Source of the DNA: Nitrospira lenta
GTDB taxonomy: Bacteria > Nitrospirota > Nitrospiria > Nitrospirales > Nitrospiraceae
Direction of reading: 5' to 3'
Length of the DNA stretch: 46,159 nt
Assembly: GCA_945865525.1 (NCBI GenBank)
Contig: CAMBDY010000016.1
Span: 1 to 46,159, forward strand
Positions within the stretch are counted from its first letter, which is position 1. Each line of letters starts with the position of its first letter. The translations under genes and the position numbers were made by a program. The notes under the pieces were generated by a model. It searched no databases and had not been told where the DNA came from. It was given only the letters and a program-made list of their open reading frames with translations. Shown here piece by piece: positions 25,340 to 33,620 of the stretch.

Positions 25340-25879
25340 ATGAATGTTCCCAACAGTCTGACCATCCTCCGGATCCTCTTGATCCCCTGCTACATCGGGT
25401 TGTTGGTCTACGGCCAGTTCGATCAGGCCTTGGTCGTTCTGATTGTGGCCGGCATCACCGATGCGCTTGATGGGGCGATCGCCCGTGTCATGAATCAGCA
25501 TACGAAGTTGGGGGCCATGTTGGACCCTTTGGCCGATAAGCTGCTCCTCACCTCCGGGTTCATTACGCTTTCGCTGATTCATTTGATCCCCTCATGGGTC
25601 ACCATCCTCGTGGTTAGTCGGGATTTGATCTTGATGCTGGGAACAGTGGTGGCGCACGTAACGGATTCTCACGTGGATATTACCCCCACGCTTCTGGGTA
25701 AAGGCACGACGCTGTTCCAGCTATCCTATATTGTGATGGTGATATTCCTGACCTCCCATCAGCTCAATGCTGCTGTCATGCTACCGCTGTTGTTCTGTAT
25801 GATCTCCTTTACGCTCATGTCCGGGCTGCATTACCTTTACCGAGGCTATAGGGACACGAGTGCAGCTAATACCGATTAG
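25340..25879 (+). CDS. pgsA: CDP-diacylglycerol--glycerol-3-phosphate 3-phosphatidyltransferase
   Basis: PgsA forms phosphatidylglycerol phosphate in the inner membrane. The 179-residue protein is of normal length, starts MNVPNSLTILRILLIPC and has about five hydrophobic helices. The CDP-alcohol phosphotransferase motif is complete, with Asp41, Asp44, Asp62 and Asp66 in DALDGAIAR and GAMLDPLAD. No ribosome-binding site of standard strength is visible (TTAGGAAAATATG), so initiation may be modest. ispE starts seven bases after the stop. Confidence 0.93.
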   Translation: MNVPNSLTILRILLIPCYIGLLVYGQFDQALVVLIVAGITDALDGAIARVMNQHTKLGAMLDPLADKLLLTSGFITLSLIHLIPSWVTILVVSRDLILMLGTVVAHVTDSHVDITPTLLGKGTTLFQLSYIVMVIFLTSHQLNAAVMLPLLFCMISFTLMSGLHYLYRGYRDTSAANTD

Positions 25880-25885
25880 AGAAGT

Positions 25886-26827
25886 ATGCGATCAAAGAAG
25901 ATCGTGAGTAATCCGCCACTAAGTCCCTTGGAGATTACCGTTTTCGCTCCGGCCAAAATCAATAGTATCCTCCGCATTCTTGACCGCCGTCCCGACGGGT
26001 TCCACAATCTCTGGTCAATCATGCAGACGGTCGCGCTTACAGATGAGGTGCGGATCAGGCTCTGTCCTGAACGGCCTGGTATCCATCTGAGTTGCGATAC
26101 CGTGCAGCTGGCGGCGGATCAGAGCAATCTCGTCTATCGCGCGGCCTCGGCGGTCTTGGCGCGAGCCCAACAATCGATTGGTCTCGACATTGCACTGCGT
26201 AAGCGCATTCCTATGGGCGCAGGTCTGGGTGGAGGGAGCAGCGATGCCGCTGCGACGATCATCGGATTGAACCGCTTGTTGCGGCTGGGCTGGTCATCGC
26301 TGGAGATGGCTGATGTCGGGCAAGCGCTGGGGAGTGATGTGTCCTTCTTTCTCTTTGCTCCCTCGGCCTTTGTGGCCGGCCGAGGCGAAACGGTTCGTTC
26401 GGTTGTCGTTGAAGGGGGCCGCTGGGTCCTGTTGGTTAACCCAGGGTTCGAGGTCAATACCAAGTGGGCCTACCAGGAGTTGGCTGCGGCGAGGACCGGA
26501 GTCACGTCTTTGTCCCAGATTCACCGAGAGCTCGACCGTCAGGCTCTGGTGAGTTGGCCACAATTAGCTAGCGCAGCAGTTAATGACTTCGAGGCTCCCG
26601 TCTTTGCCGCCCATGGGAAGCTCCGGGAGATCAAGCAGCGCCTGCAGGCGCAAGGGGCTGAGATTGCACTTTTATCCGGAAGCGGGGCGACGGTGTTTGG
26701 GGTTTTTGCGGATGAAACGGCCGCGCGTCTAGCGCACGCCACGTTTGCGGGTGAGCAGGGGATGGCCTTGTTTGTCGTCCCAACCTGTTCCGGCCCGCTC
26801 CTCGTCCAAGAGGGGCCTCCGCGATAG
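25886..26827 (+). CDS. ispE: 4-diphosphocytidyl-2-C-methyl-D-erythritol kinase
   Basis: IspE phosphorylates CDP-methylerythritol in the MEP route to isoprenoids; the pathway also supplies undecaprenyl phosphate for the wall enzymes encoded upstream. The 313-residue GHMP kinase shows FAPAKINSILRILDRRPDGFH, the ATP loop PMGAGLGGGSSDAAATI and a C-terminal LSGSGATVFGVF. An N-terminal extension of about 16 residues precedes the conserved start; the true start may be later. It follows pgsA closely and is followed by a 188-base gap before prs. Confidence 0.93.
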   Translation: MRSKKIVSNPPLSPLEITVFAPAKINSILRILDRRPDGFHNLWSIMQTVALTDEVRIRLCPERPGIHLSCDTVQLAADQSNLVYRAASAVLARAQQSIGLDIALRKRIPMGAGLGGGSSDAAATIIGLNRLLRLGWSSLEMADVGQALGSDVSFFLFAPSAFVAGRGETVRSVVVEGGRWVLLVNPGFEVNTKWAYQELAAARTGVTSLSQIHRELDRQALVSWPQLASAAVNDFEAPVFAAHGKLREIKQRLQAQGAEIALLSGSGATVFGVFADETAARLAHATFAGEQGMALFVVPTCSGPLLVQEGPPR

Positions 26828-26834
26828 GGCTCGG

Positions 26835-26864
26835 TTGACAACCTTCCGTGCATTCCGTTAGAGT
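26835..26864 (+). promoter_or_regulatory. Candidate promoter of prs
   Basis: TTGACA (26835-26840) and TAGAGT (26859-26864) lie 18 bases apart in the gap between ispE and prs. The -35 is perfect and the -10 matches four of six bases. The resulting leader would be about 140 bases; no tRNA fold was found in it. Confidence 0.45.
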
Positions 26865-27015
26865 TTCATCCCTTAGTTGGCTTCCTCAATAGCGCGCAGT
26901 TCAGAGGGGTAGGCGAGTAGTACTATTACGCTTGCCGAATGTCCGCCGTCGAGACGAACCACTCAACGAAATCAGAATCTTAGCAGTTGTATCCAACGGA
27001 TCATCTGGGAAATCA

Positions 27016-27957
27016 ATGAGTCGAGAGATTAAGATATTTTCCGGTAATGCGAATCCGGCTCTGGCCCATGAGATTTGTCTCTATCTCGGGATAAAGCTTG
27101 GCGAGGCCACGGTCGGATCGTTTAGCGACGGTGAGATTCGCGTCAAGATCGAGGAAAACGTGCGTGGCGCCGACGTCTTTGTCGTGCAGTCTAGCTGTCA
27201 GCCGGTTAATGACTCCCTGATGGAGATGTTGATCATCATTGATGCGCTCAAACGGTCTTCCGCGGATCGCATCACGGCAGTCATCCCCTACTTTGGCTAT
27301 GCTAGGCAGGATCGTAAAGACCAGCCGCGCGTGCCGATTTCAGCAAAGCTTGTGGCCGACCTGATCAGCACGGCCGGTACGGACCGCGTCCTCACGATGG
27401 ACCTCCATGCGGGGCAGATTCAGGGATTCTTCAATATTCCGGTGGACCATCTCTATGCGCTTCCCGTCTTGCTAGATTACATTACCAAGCAAAAAGTCAG
27501 CGATCTGGTGGTGGTGTCTCCCGATGCCGGTGGCGTCGAGCGAGCCAGAGCATTTGCGAAACGGCTTCAAGCGAATTTGGCCATTATCGACAAGCGGCGT
27601 GAAGGTCCCAACCAGACGCAGGTGATGAATATCATCGGCGACGTGTCGGGCAAGAGCGCGCTTTTATTGGACGACATGATTGACACGGCCGGTACCATCG
27701 TGAAGGGGGCGCAGGCCTGTCTCGATAAAGGGGCGCGGGAAGTCTGGACCGCTTGTACTCATGCCGTGCTGACGGGGTCAGCGTTGGAACGGATTCAGCA
27801 ATCCTGCCTGAAGCAGGTGATCGTGACCAATTCGATTCCGTTGCGGGGCAAGGAGCAGATCTGCCCGAAGTTGTATCAATTATCGATCGCGCCACTTTTG
27901 GGTGAAGCGATCCGGCGTATCCATGAAGATGAGTCAGTCAGTTCATTATTTGCCTAG
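27016..27957 (+). CDS. prs: Ribose-phosphate pyrophosphokinase
   Basis: Prs makes PRPP from ribose 5-phosphate and ATP, feeding nucleotide, His and Trp synthesis. From ATG 27016 it has 313 residues and begins [20 protein letters not shown], the usual start. The frame is open 28 codons upstream, but that part is not conserved-looking. Diagnostic blocks are [16 protein letters not shown], the [11 protein letters not shown] loop, [17 protein letters not shown] and the PRPP loop [17 protein letters not shown]. The order ispE-prs-rplY-pth is a frequent housekeeping arrangement. Confidence 0.96.
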   Translation: MSREIKIFSGNANPALAHEICLYLGIKLGEATVGSFSDGEIRVKIEENVRGADVFVVQSSCQPVNDSLMEMLIIIDALKRSSADRITAVIPYFGYARQDRKDQPRVPISAKLVADLISTAGTDRVLTMDLHAGQIQGFFNIPVDHLYALPVLLDYITKQKVSDLVVVSPDAGGVERARAFAKRLQANLAIIDKRREGPNQTQVMNIIGDVSGKSALLLDDMIDTAGTIVKGAQACLDKGAREVWTACTHAVLTGSALERIQQSCLKQVIVTNSIPLRGKEQICPKLYQLSIAPLLGEAIRRIHEDESVSSLFA

Positions 27958-28007
27958 CGCGAGATCACCGCATCTGAAGATTAGCGAGAAGGGGACGGAG
28001 GAGTACC

Positions 28008-28778
28008 ATGAAATTTGAACTAGCGGTCACAGTACGAGAAACAACGGGCAAAGGTGCGGCACGCCAGCTTCGGCGCGAGGGCAAGATCCCTGGCGTGTTG
28101 TATGGGCAGGGCGAATGCCTGATGCTGATGATTGAGCCGGATAGCTTGGTCAAGATTTTGACGGCTCAATCCGGAGGGTCCGCCCTCGTGTCGCTCACGT
28201 TGACCGGCGCGAAGTCCAAACCAAAACGGACCGCGCTCTTACGAGATTTTCAGGTCGATCCGGTCGAGGGCAACATCCTGCATGCAGATTTGTTCGAAAT
28301 TTCGATGAATAAGCCGATTCGCGTCAAGGTGCCCCTGCATTTGACCGGCGGCGTGCCGGCCGGGGTCAAGGAAGGCGGTATCCTGCACCACAATATGCGC
28401 GAGTTGCATATTGAATGTTTGCCGGATGTATTGCCGGACTTCATCGAAGTCGATGCGTCTGGTTTGAATATTTCGCAGGGTCTTCACTTGAAAGACGTGG
28501 CCGCGTACGAAGGGATCCGTTATCTCGACGATCCTGAGCAGATGGTGGTGAGCGTCGCGGCGCCGATTACGGAAGCCAAACTGGAGTCGCTCCTTGCTAG
28601 TGGCGTAGCTGGTGCCGAGGGCGCGAAAGAGCCTGAAGTAGCCGCGAAGGGCAAGGTTGAAGGCGCGGCTGTCGGCGACGCGGCGAAAGCTGGGGCAGCT
28701 GTCGATCCCAAGGGCGGCGACAAGAAGGGCGCTGCAGCGCCAAAAGCTGAGAAGAAAGAAGCTGAAAAGAAGAAGTAA
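28008..28778 (+). CDS. rplY: Ribosomal protein bL25 (Ctc type) with low-complexity tail
   Basis: A 256-residue bL25/Ctc protein that binds 5S rRNA. Residues 1-95 are the L25 domain (TGKGAARQLRREGKIPGVLYG) and about 96-195 the C-terminal TL5 beta domain (GVPAGVKEGGILHHNMREL). About residues 196-256 form a low-complexity tail of Ala, Lys, Glu and Gly, ending in KAEKKEAEKKK. Such tails are common but vary greatly in length. GGAGGAG before ATG 28008 is a strong ribosome-binding site. The pth gene starts two bases after the stop. Confidence 0.93.
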   Translation: MKFELAVTVRETTGKGAARQLRREGKIPGVLYGQGECLMLMIEPDSLVKILTAQSGGSALVSLTLTGAKSKPKRTALLRDFQVDPVEGNILHADLFEISMNKPIRVKVPLHLTGGVPAGVKEGGILHHNMRELHIECLPDVLPDFIEVDASGLNISQGLHLKDVAAYEGIRYLDDPEQMVVSVAAPITEAKLESLLASGVAGAEGAKEPEVAAKGKVEGAAVGDAAKAGAAVDPKGGDKKGAAAPKAEKKEAEKKK

Positions 28779-28780
28779 CG

Positions 28781-29377
28781 TTGCGTCTCATTGTTGGACT
28801 GGGCAACCCGGGTACTTCCTACGTCCAGACTCGCCATAACGTTGGCATGTGGGTCATTGAGCGGGCAGCCGCTCGGTGGTCTATCCGTCTCTCCAAACAC
28901 GGTGTAGGCCAGCGCGGCTCGGGCCGTCTTGGGTCGGCATTTCTCGAGCTCGCGGGTATGCTCGATTGGATGAATCTCACCGGTCCCCCTCTTCAAGGTC
29001 TCCTGGGCGAGTATTCACTCACTGTCGACGATCTCATCCTCATCCACGACGACCTAGATCTTGACTTGGGACGTCTCCGGATCAAGCAGGGCGGCGGGCA
29101 TGGGGGGCACAATGGAATCAAGTCGGTGATTGAGGCGGTCGGGACGCCCGAGTTTGTCCGGATCAAGGTTGGAATCGGCCGACCAGCGCCGCGTCAGGAT
29201 TCAGCGGACTACGTATTGCAGGCCTTCACGCGAGAAGAGATCGAGGCGTTGAATCCCTCCCTGGATCGTGCCGTCGATGCGCTGGAATGTCTGATCCATC
29301 GAGGGGTGGCTGTTGCGATGAACCAGTTTAATATACGAGAGAAGCCGGAGGACGACGCGGAGGCGCAGCCGGGCTGA
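28781..29377 (+). CDS. pth: Peptidyl-tRNA hydrolase
   Basis: Pth recycles tRNA from prematurely released peptidyl-tRNA. The 198-residue product starts at TTG 28781, two bases after the rplY stop; MRLIVGLGNPGTSYVQTRHN is the exact family start. Asn9, His19, Asn65 and Asp90 (HDDLDLDLGRLR) sit at catalytic positions, and GGGHGGHNGIKS is present. The usual KPxTYMN block before Asn65 is altered to GMLDWMN, and the preceding 25 residues are divergent. No ribosome-binding site is evident, so the TTG start probably depends on coupling to rplY. Confidence 0.92.
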   Translation: MRLIVGLGNPGTSYVQTRHNVGMWVIERAAARWSIRLSKHGVGQRGSGRLGSAFLELAGMLDWMNLTGPPLQGLLGEYSLTVDDLILIHDDLDLDLGRLRIKQGGGHGGHNGIKSVIEAVGTPEFVRIKVGIGRPAPRQDSADYVLQAFTREEIEALNPSLDRAVDALECLIHRGVAVAMNQFNIREKPEDDAEAQPG

Positions 29378-29447
29378 GCAGAGTGCTCGGAGTGCTTCCC
29401 CCTTTGATTTGACAGTTTCTTCAAGGCTATGTTAGTTTTGACCCCTT

Positions 29448-29466
29448 GCGCTGGTTGAACCAGCGC
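29448..29466 (+). promoter_or_regulatory. Hairpin in the rpsF leader
   Basis: GCGCTGGT (29448-29455) and ACCAGCGC (29459-29466) form a perfect 8-bp stem with a 3-base loop, 55 bases before the rpsF start. A second hairpin, with arms GCTCCCGA and TCGGGGGC, follows between about 29480 and 29500, just before the ribosome-binding site. S6:S18 autoregulatory leaders exist in many bacteria; this may be one, but I cannot show the conserved bulge. A weak promoter (TTGACA 29409-29414, no good -10 box) lies upstream. Confidence 0.4.
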
Positions 29467-29520
29467 CCCTACACCTTGCTCCCGACTTGTTCGGGGGCCT
29501 TTGTCCAGGAGGATTGCTTC

Positions 29521-29868
29521 ATGGAGCTCTACGAGTCTCTGTTCATTATTCGTACGTCTATTTCCGATGAGGAGACTGCTGCCCTGATCGCGAAGATGAA
29601 AGCAGTAGCGGAAAAGACCGGCGCACAGTTCATCAAATCTGAAAACTTGGGCAAGAAAAAGCTCGCCTATGAGGTGAAACGGGAGCGGAAGGGGACGTAT
29701 GTCCACTTCTACTTCAGGGCGCCCAGCATCACGGTTGGTGAATTGGAGCGCTCCTATCGTCTCGAAGACCCCATCATCAAGTTTTTGACCGTCCATCTCA
29801 AAAAAGAGTTAGTGGCGCCACGTCCGCTTCAGGCGCCATCGGAGGAGTTCGCCGGTGGCCGGGTTTAA
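29521..29868 (+). CDS. rpsF: Ribosomal protein bS6
   Basis: bS6 binds with bS18 to the platform of the small ribosomal subunit. The 115-residue protein starts at ATG 29521 (MELYESLFIIRTSISDEET) behind CAGGAGG. KKLAYEVKRERKGTYVHFYF is the conserved core; its ferredoxin-like fold is complete, and the C-terminal tail is longer than in E. coli trimmed forms but normal. The upstream open stretch to 29446 is leader sequence. The 3' end overlaps the ssb start by 14 bases. Confidence 0.95.
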   Translation: MELYESLFIIRTSISDEETAALIAKMKAVAEKTGAQFIKSENLGKKKLAYEVKRERKGTYVHFYFRAPSITVGELERSYRLEDPIIKFLTVHLKKELVAPRPLQAPSEEFAGGRV

Positions 29869-30253
29869 TAAAGTTATTCTTATCGGGAACCTCACGAAGA
29901 ACCCCGAATTGCGGTATACGCCGAACGGGACGCCGGTGGCCAGTTTGGGTCTGGCGGTCAGCCGGCGCTATAAGCAGGGTGAGGAATTAAAAGAGGAAGT
30001 ATGTTTTGTCGACATTGTCGTCTTCGGAAAGCAAGCGGAACACTGCGGACAGTATCTCAGCAAGGGGAGCGGGGTCATCGTCGACGGGCGACTGCAGCAG
30101 CGCCGGTGGGAAACAGAAGACGGCCAGAAGCGCAGCAAGCATGAGGTGGTGGCCCAAACGGTCACGTTCATGCCAAAACGCCAGGATGGCGGCGGTGGGG
30201 CTGAGGCGCCAGCGAATGATGATGTCGGCTATGAACCTGAAGAACACGTCTAA
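29855..30253 (+). CDS. ssb: Single-stranded DNA-binding protein
   Basis: A 132-residue SSB with the OB fold intact: [51 protein letters not shown] and [11 protein letters not shown]. The gene sits between rpsF and rpsR, the classic location. The tail is short (about 20 residues) and ends YEPEEHV; the usual acidic DDDIPF-like tip that recruits RecO, RecQ, PriA and others is missing. The GTG start at 29855 overlaps rpsF by 14 bases. A second, canonical SSB elsewhere in the genome would be expected if this one cannot support those contacts. Confidence 0.92.
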   Translation: MAGFNKVILIGNLTKNPELRYTPNGTPVASLGLAVSRRYKQGEELKEEVCFVDIVVFGKQAEHCGQYLSKGSGVIVDGRLQQRRWETEDGQKRSKHEVVAQTVTFMPKRQDGGGGAEAPANDDVGYEPEEHV

Positions 30254-30270
30254 CAGAGAGGGAGACGGTT

Positions 30271-30528
30271 ATGGAGCGTGAGCAGGGCGGAGATCGCGAG
30301 GGTGGAGGCGGACGGTTTTTTCAACGCCGTCGGCCTTGTCGGTTTTGTGTCGAAAAAGGGGCGATTGATTTTAAAGATGTCGGTTTGCTGAGAAATTTTT
30401 TGACGGAGCGGGGTCGGATTGTCCCGCGGCGTATCTCCGGCAATTGCATGAGGCACCAGCGCGAATTGACGGCAGCCATCAAGCGGGCTCGGCACATTGC
30501 CCTCATCAGTTTTGCGGAAGAGCGATAG
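30271..30528 (+). CDS. rpsR: Ribosomal protein bS18
   Basis: bS18 pairs with bS6 in the small-subunit platform. The 85-residue protein has a basic, Gly-rich N-terminal extension and the conserved [20 protein letters not shown] and [20 protein letters not shown] blocks. The Cys pair in PCRFCVEK and the Cys/His in [10 protein letters not shown] mark the zinc-binding (C+) form. It follows ssb after 17 bases, with GAGGGAG upstream. Confidence 0.97.
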   Translation: MEREQGGDREGGGGRFFQRRRPCRFCVEKGAIDFKDVGLLRNFLTERGRIVPRRISGNCMRHQRELTAAIKRARHIALISFAEER

Positions 30529-30540
30529 ATCACTGGTGAC

Positions 30541-31161
30541 GTGGGGATGGGGATGCAGGTAGGTGTCGCGATGGATTTGCTGACGCCGCTGTTGGCGGAC
30601 ATCACAGATGACGGGCTTTCGCTAGTTGGCGAGATCACGGCTGAAGAGCTCGGCTTAACCGAGGATGATGGCGTCGCCCGTGGTCCTCTGGCTGTCAGTC
30701 TTGACCTGACCAACGTCGAAGGGCTGGTTGCCGTGACCGGTGTGCTGGAAGGCACAATTGTCCGCGAGTGTGTGCGGTGTTTGAAGCAGTACGAAGATCC
30801 CTTGGCTTTCTCTGTACGAGCGGCCTTTATCTCGGAGCCCAAACCCGCGTCGAAGCATCCCAAGCGTGTCGATTCCAGAAAGGCCCGTGAAGAGGCTGCA
30901 GCGGCCGAAGAAGAAGAGGACCTGGACGATCAGTATCAATATCAGGGCAACCGTCTCGATCTCGCTCCCATGTTACGAGAGCACATAATCCTAGCCGCAC
31001 CGATGCAGCCGATCTGCAGCGACGAGTGTTTGGGGCTGTGCGCGCGATGTGGGAAGAATTTGAATGAGGGCCCCTGCCAGTGTGCCGCGGAACCACCGAT
31101 CCCGACGTTTCGGGTGGTCCAGAGCATGAAACGCAAGACCGGCGGATCATTAGCCTCTTAG
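30541..31161 (+). CDS. DUF177 (YceD) family protein with Cys-rich C-terminus
   Basis: A protein of up to 206 residues placed just before rpmF, the standard location of yceD/DUF177. Family members are linked to 23S rRNA or large-subunit biogenesis. The central domain has the Cys pair ECVRCLK (about residues 78-81) and the last third has a Cys-rich segment (CSDECLGLCARCGKNLNEGP then CQC), which fits a zinc-binding knuckle. A Glu-rich charged stretch lies between. The start is uncertain: GTG 30541, ATG 30547, ATG 30553 and ATG 30571 are all in frame, and the last (MDLLTPLLADI) has AGGTAGGTG close upstream and best fits the family start. Confidence 0.85.
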   Translation: MGMGMQVGVAMDLLTPLLADITDDGLSLVGEITAEELGLTEDDGVARGPLAVSLDLTNVEGLVAVTGVLEGTIVRECVRCLKQYEDPLAFSVRAAFISEPKPASKHPKRVDSRKAREEAAAAEEEEDLDDQYQYQGNRLDLAPMLREHIILAAPMQPICSDECLGLCARCGKNLNEGPCQCAAEPPIPTFRVVQSMKRKTGGSLAS

Positions 31162-31199
31162 GCCTGACCGCTTGCTACGGAGAGTGAGAAGGAGTTGCT

Positions 31200-31385
31200 A
31201 TGCCAAATCCGAAACATAAACATTCACGGGAACGTCGCGATACGCGACGCACCCAGAAATTGCGTATGACCCCTCCGGGCATGTCCGTCTGTCCGCAGTG
31301 CCATGAGATCAAGCTGCCGCATTACGCCTGCTTGAAGTGCGGCATGTATAAGGGCAAGGCGGTCATTCAGGTCGAAGAGTCCTAG
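31200..31385 (+). CDS. rpmF: Ribosomal protein bL32
   Basis: bL32 of the large subunit, 61 residues. It begins MPNPKHKHSRERRDTRR and contains the zinc-ribbon pairs CPQC and CLKC, the C+ form. AAGGAG precedes the ATG by about 8 bases. In most bacteria rpmF is followed immediately by plsX; here the two are 183 bases apart, and the gap holds other possible features. Confidence 0.96.
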   Translation: MPNPKHKHSRERRDTRRTQKLRMTPPGMSVCPQCHEIKLPHYACLKCGMYKGKAVIQVEES

Positions 31386-31386
31386 G

Positions 31387-31548
31387 TCACTCATGTCCGT
31401 GGGCGATGCCCGCAGGATCGAGGCTCAAGATCACGACGGGAAGATGTCTGTTCGCTTGTTGCGTCAAGTATTTCACTGCTTTACACTTCTCCAGTATGTC
31501 GCGGGGTGACGGACAACCGTCGACCGTGACCGCGTAATACACCATCAT
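31387..31548 (-). CDS. Possible small protein in the rpmF-plsX gap (53 codons)
   Basis: On the - strand an open frame of 53 residues runs from ATG (31548-31546), immediately followed by a second ATG, to TGA (31389-31387). The translation starts MMVYYAVTVDGCPSPRDILE and continues CKAVKYLTQQANRHLPVVIL, ending in DPAGIAHGHE. It has a balanced charge, an amphipathic look and no low complexity. I recognise no family. A weak TAGG stretch lies about 12 bases upstream on that strand. It may equally be a chance frame in a regulatory gap, as a + strand promoter candidate overlaps it. Confidence 0.35.
   Translation of the reverse strand: MMVYYAVTVDGCPSPRDILEKCKAVKYLTQQANRHLPVVILSLDPAGIAHGHE
31459..31487 (+). 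promoter_or_regulatory. Candidate promoter of the plsX-fab operon
   Basis: TTGCGT (31459-31464) and TACACT (31482-31487) lie 17 bases apart, about 75 bases upstream of plsX. The match is moderate (three and four of six bases). It would explain the unusually wide gap before plsX by giving the fatty-acid genes their own start. Confidence 0.35.
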
Positions 31549-31568
31549 TTGACGAGTACCTAGTCGCT

Positions 31569-32594
31569 ATGAAAATCGCGCTTGATGCCATGGGCGGTGA
31601 CTATGGACCGGCCCCGGCTATTCAGGGGGCGCTTGAGGCTGCCCAGGAATGTGACGTGGAGATCATCCTCGTCGGCGATGAGGCCCTGCTCACCGCCGAA
31701 TGTCACCGCCTTGACTGTACCGATCCCCGTCTGTCGATTCGCCATGCGTCGCAAGTCGTCGAGATGCACGAATCGCCGGCAGCGGTCGCCCGCAAAAAGA
31801 GAAATTCCTCCATTTGGATTGCGACCGAGCTGGTCAAGAGCGGCGAGGCCAGTGCCGTCGTCAGTCCCGGGAACACCGGCGCCAGCATGGTGGCCTCCTT
31901 CTTTGTGCTCGGGCTAACCACAGGCGTTGAGCGCCCGGCAATCGCTACCTGCCTGCCCACGGTGACCGGCATGGCCATCATGTTGGATGTCGGGGCTAAT
32001 GTGGATTGTAGCGCCCAGCATCTGGCGCAATTTGCCATCATGGGGAATGAATATGGCAAGCATCTCTTCGGGAAGCCTAATCCGCGCATCGGATTGTTAA
32101 GTATCGGGGAAGAGGACAGCAAGGGGAATGAGGTGACGAAGGAAGCGTTCAAACTCCTGAAGGCCAGCTCACTGAATTTTATCGGTAATGTCGAGGGCCG
32201 CGATGTGTATAGCGGGAGTGCGGACGTGGTGGTGTGCGACGGATTTATCGGGAACGTCGCGCTGAAGATTTCCGAGGGTGTGGCCGATACGATCAAGAAG
32301 TTGTTGCTCAAGGAAATCTCCGGCTCCTTTTTCGCACGTTTGGCGTACCCGCTGTTTGCCAAGCCGCTGCAGAATTTGAAAAAACGAATTGATTATGCAG
32401 AATTCGGCGGCGCCCCGTTGCTGGGGGTCAATGGCATTACGGTGATCTGTCATGGCCGTTCGTCTGCCAAGGCGATTAAGAATGCCATTCGCCTGGCGAA
32501 GGGTTTGGCCGAGAGCCGCGTCGATGAGTTGATTCAGCGTGATATTCAAGAGAGCCTCTCGCAACCCAAGCCCGCCGGGGATGTTTCAGCATGA
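31569..32594 (+). CDS. plsX: Phosphate acyltransferase PlsX
   Basis: PlsX converts acyl-ACP to acyl-phosphate for phospholipid synthesis. The 341-residue protein starts MKIALDAMGGDYGPAPAIQG and has AVVSPGNTGASMVASFF, DVGANVDCSAQHLAQFA, GNEVTKEAFKLLK and VCDGFIGNVALKISEG, all family blocks. The ribosome-binding site is poor. The stop overlaps the fabH start by 4 bases (ATGA). Confidence 0.96.
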   Translation: MKIALDAMGGDYGPAPAIQGALEAAQECDVEIILVGDEALLTAECHRLDCTDPRLSIRHASQVVEMHESPAAVARKKRNSSIWIATELVKSGEASAVVSPGNTGASMVASFFVLGLTTGVERPAIATCLPTVTGMAIMLDVGANVDCSAQHLAQFAIMGNEYGKHLFGKPNPRIGLLSIGEEDSKGNEVTKEAFKLLKASSLNFIGNVEGRDVYSGSADVVVCDGFIGNVALKISEGVADTIKKLLLKEISGSFFARLAYPLFAKPLQNLKKRIDYAEFGGAPLLGVNGITVICHGRSSAKAIKNAIRLAKGLAESRVDELIQRDIQESLSQPKPAGDVSA

Positions 32595-33565
32595 GGGCCT
32601 GCATAGCAGGGATGGGTTCCTATGTGCCGGTCAAGGTGCTGACCAATACCGATTTGGAAGGGATGGTGGCCACCTCGGACGAATGGATCGTCGAGCGAAC
32701 CGGTATCCGCGAGCGGCATGTGGCCAGTCCCGGTGAGGCCTGTTCAGATCTGGCGGTGCAGGCGGCGGAGCGGGCCTTGGCCGCCGCGCGGGTGAGCGCG
32801 GCCGAGCTCGACATGATTCTGTTAGCTACCTGTACCGGCGATTACCCGCTGCCTGCGACCGCTTGTTTGATTCAGCATCGATTGGGGGCGGCAAAGGCGG
32901 CAGCATGTGATGTGTCAGCCGCCTGTTGCGGATTTGTCTATGCCCTCTCGCTGGCGGATGCCTATATTAAAACCGGCATGCGCCATGTGTTGATCATCGG
33001 GTCGGAAGTGATGTCGGGGATTACCGATTGGACTGATCGGAACACCTGCATCCTGTTTGGCGACGGAGCCGGGGCTGCCGTGATCAGCGCCAGTGACAAC
33101 GACCGAGGCATTCTATCCACGCACCTCCGTTCCGATGGAAGCCTGTGCGAGTTGATTACGGTCCCAGGGGGCGGGTCGCGCCTGCCTCTCTCTGAAAAAG
33201 TTGTGGCGGAGCGGATGCAGTACATCAAGATGAAGGGAAACGAGACCTTTAAGGTGGCGGTGCGGACCCTCGAGGAAGTGGCACGCGAGACCTTGGCTGC
33301 GAATCATCTTGGGGTGGAGGATCTCGACCTCTATGTGCCGCATCAAGCCAATATTCGCATTCTGAAGGCCGTGGCCAGCCGTCTCGGGCTTCCGCCTGAA
33401 AAAGTGATGCTGAACCTCGATCGGTATGGGAATACCTCGGCTGCTTCGATTCCCATTGCGTTGGATGAGGCGGTGCGTCAGGGCCGTATCAAAGAGGGCA
33501 GCTTGGTCCTGTTGGGAGCCTTCGGAGCCGGATTGACGTGGGCCTCGGCGCTTATCCGGTGGTAG
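32591..33565 (+). CDS. fabH: Beta-ketoacyl-ACP synthase III
   Basis: FabH condenses acetyl-CoA with malonyl-ACP to start fatty-acid synthesis. The 324-residue protein has the catalytic triad at Cys112 (SAACCGFVYAL), His251 (PHQANIRI) and Asn281 (GNTSAASIP). TSDEWIVERTGIRERH and the C-terminal LLGAFGAGLTWASALIRW are characteristic. A second Cys follows the catalytic one where Ala is usual. It overlaps plsX and is followed by a 175-base gap before fabD. Confidence 0.97.
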   Translation: MRACIAGMGSYVPVKVLTNTDLEGMVATSDEWIVERTGIRERHVASPGEACSDLAVQAAERALAAARVSAAELDMILLATCTGDYPLPATACLIQHRLGAAKAAACDVSAACCGFVYALSLADAYIKTGMRHVLIIGSEVMSGITDWTDRNTCILFGDGAGAAVISASDNDRGILSTHLRSDGSLCELITVPGGGSRLPLSEKVVAERMQYIKMKGNETFKVAVRTLEEVARETLAANHLGVEDLDLYVPHQANIRILKAVASRLGLPPEKVMLNLDRYGNTSAASIPIALDEAVRQGRIKEGSLVLLGAFGAGLTWASALIRW

Positions 33566-33620
33566 GACAAGAACCGACCAGCCAGCGCGCTCAGCGTGTA
33601 GGCTCAAGAAACTTTTCTCG

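Noticed and set aside
26865-27015. Possible tRNA or riboswitch in the leader of prs
   Set aside because: I looked for a cloverleaf and conserved tRNA arms and found none; the leader appears unstructured apart from short stems.
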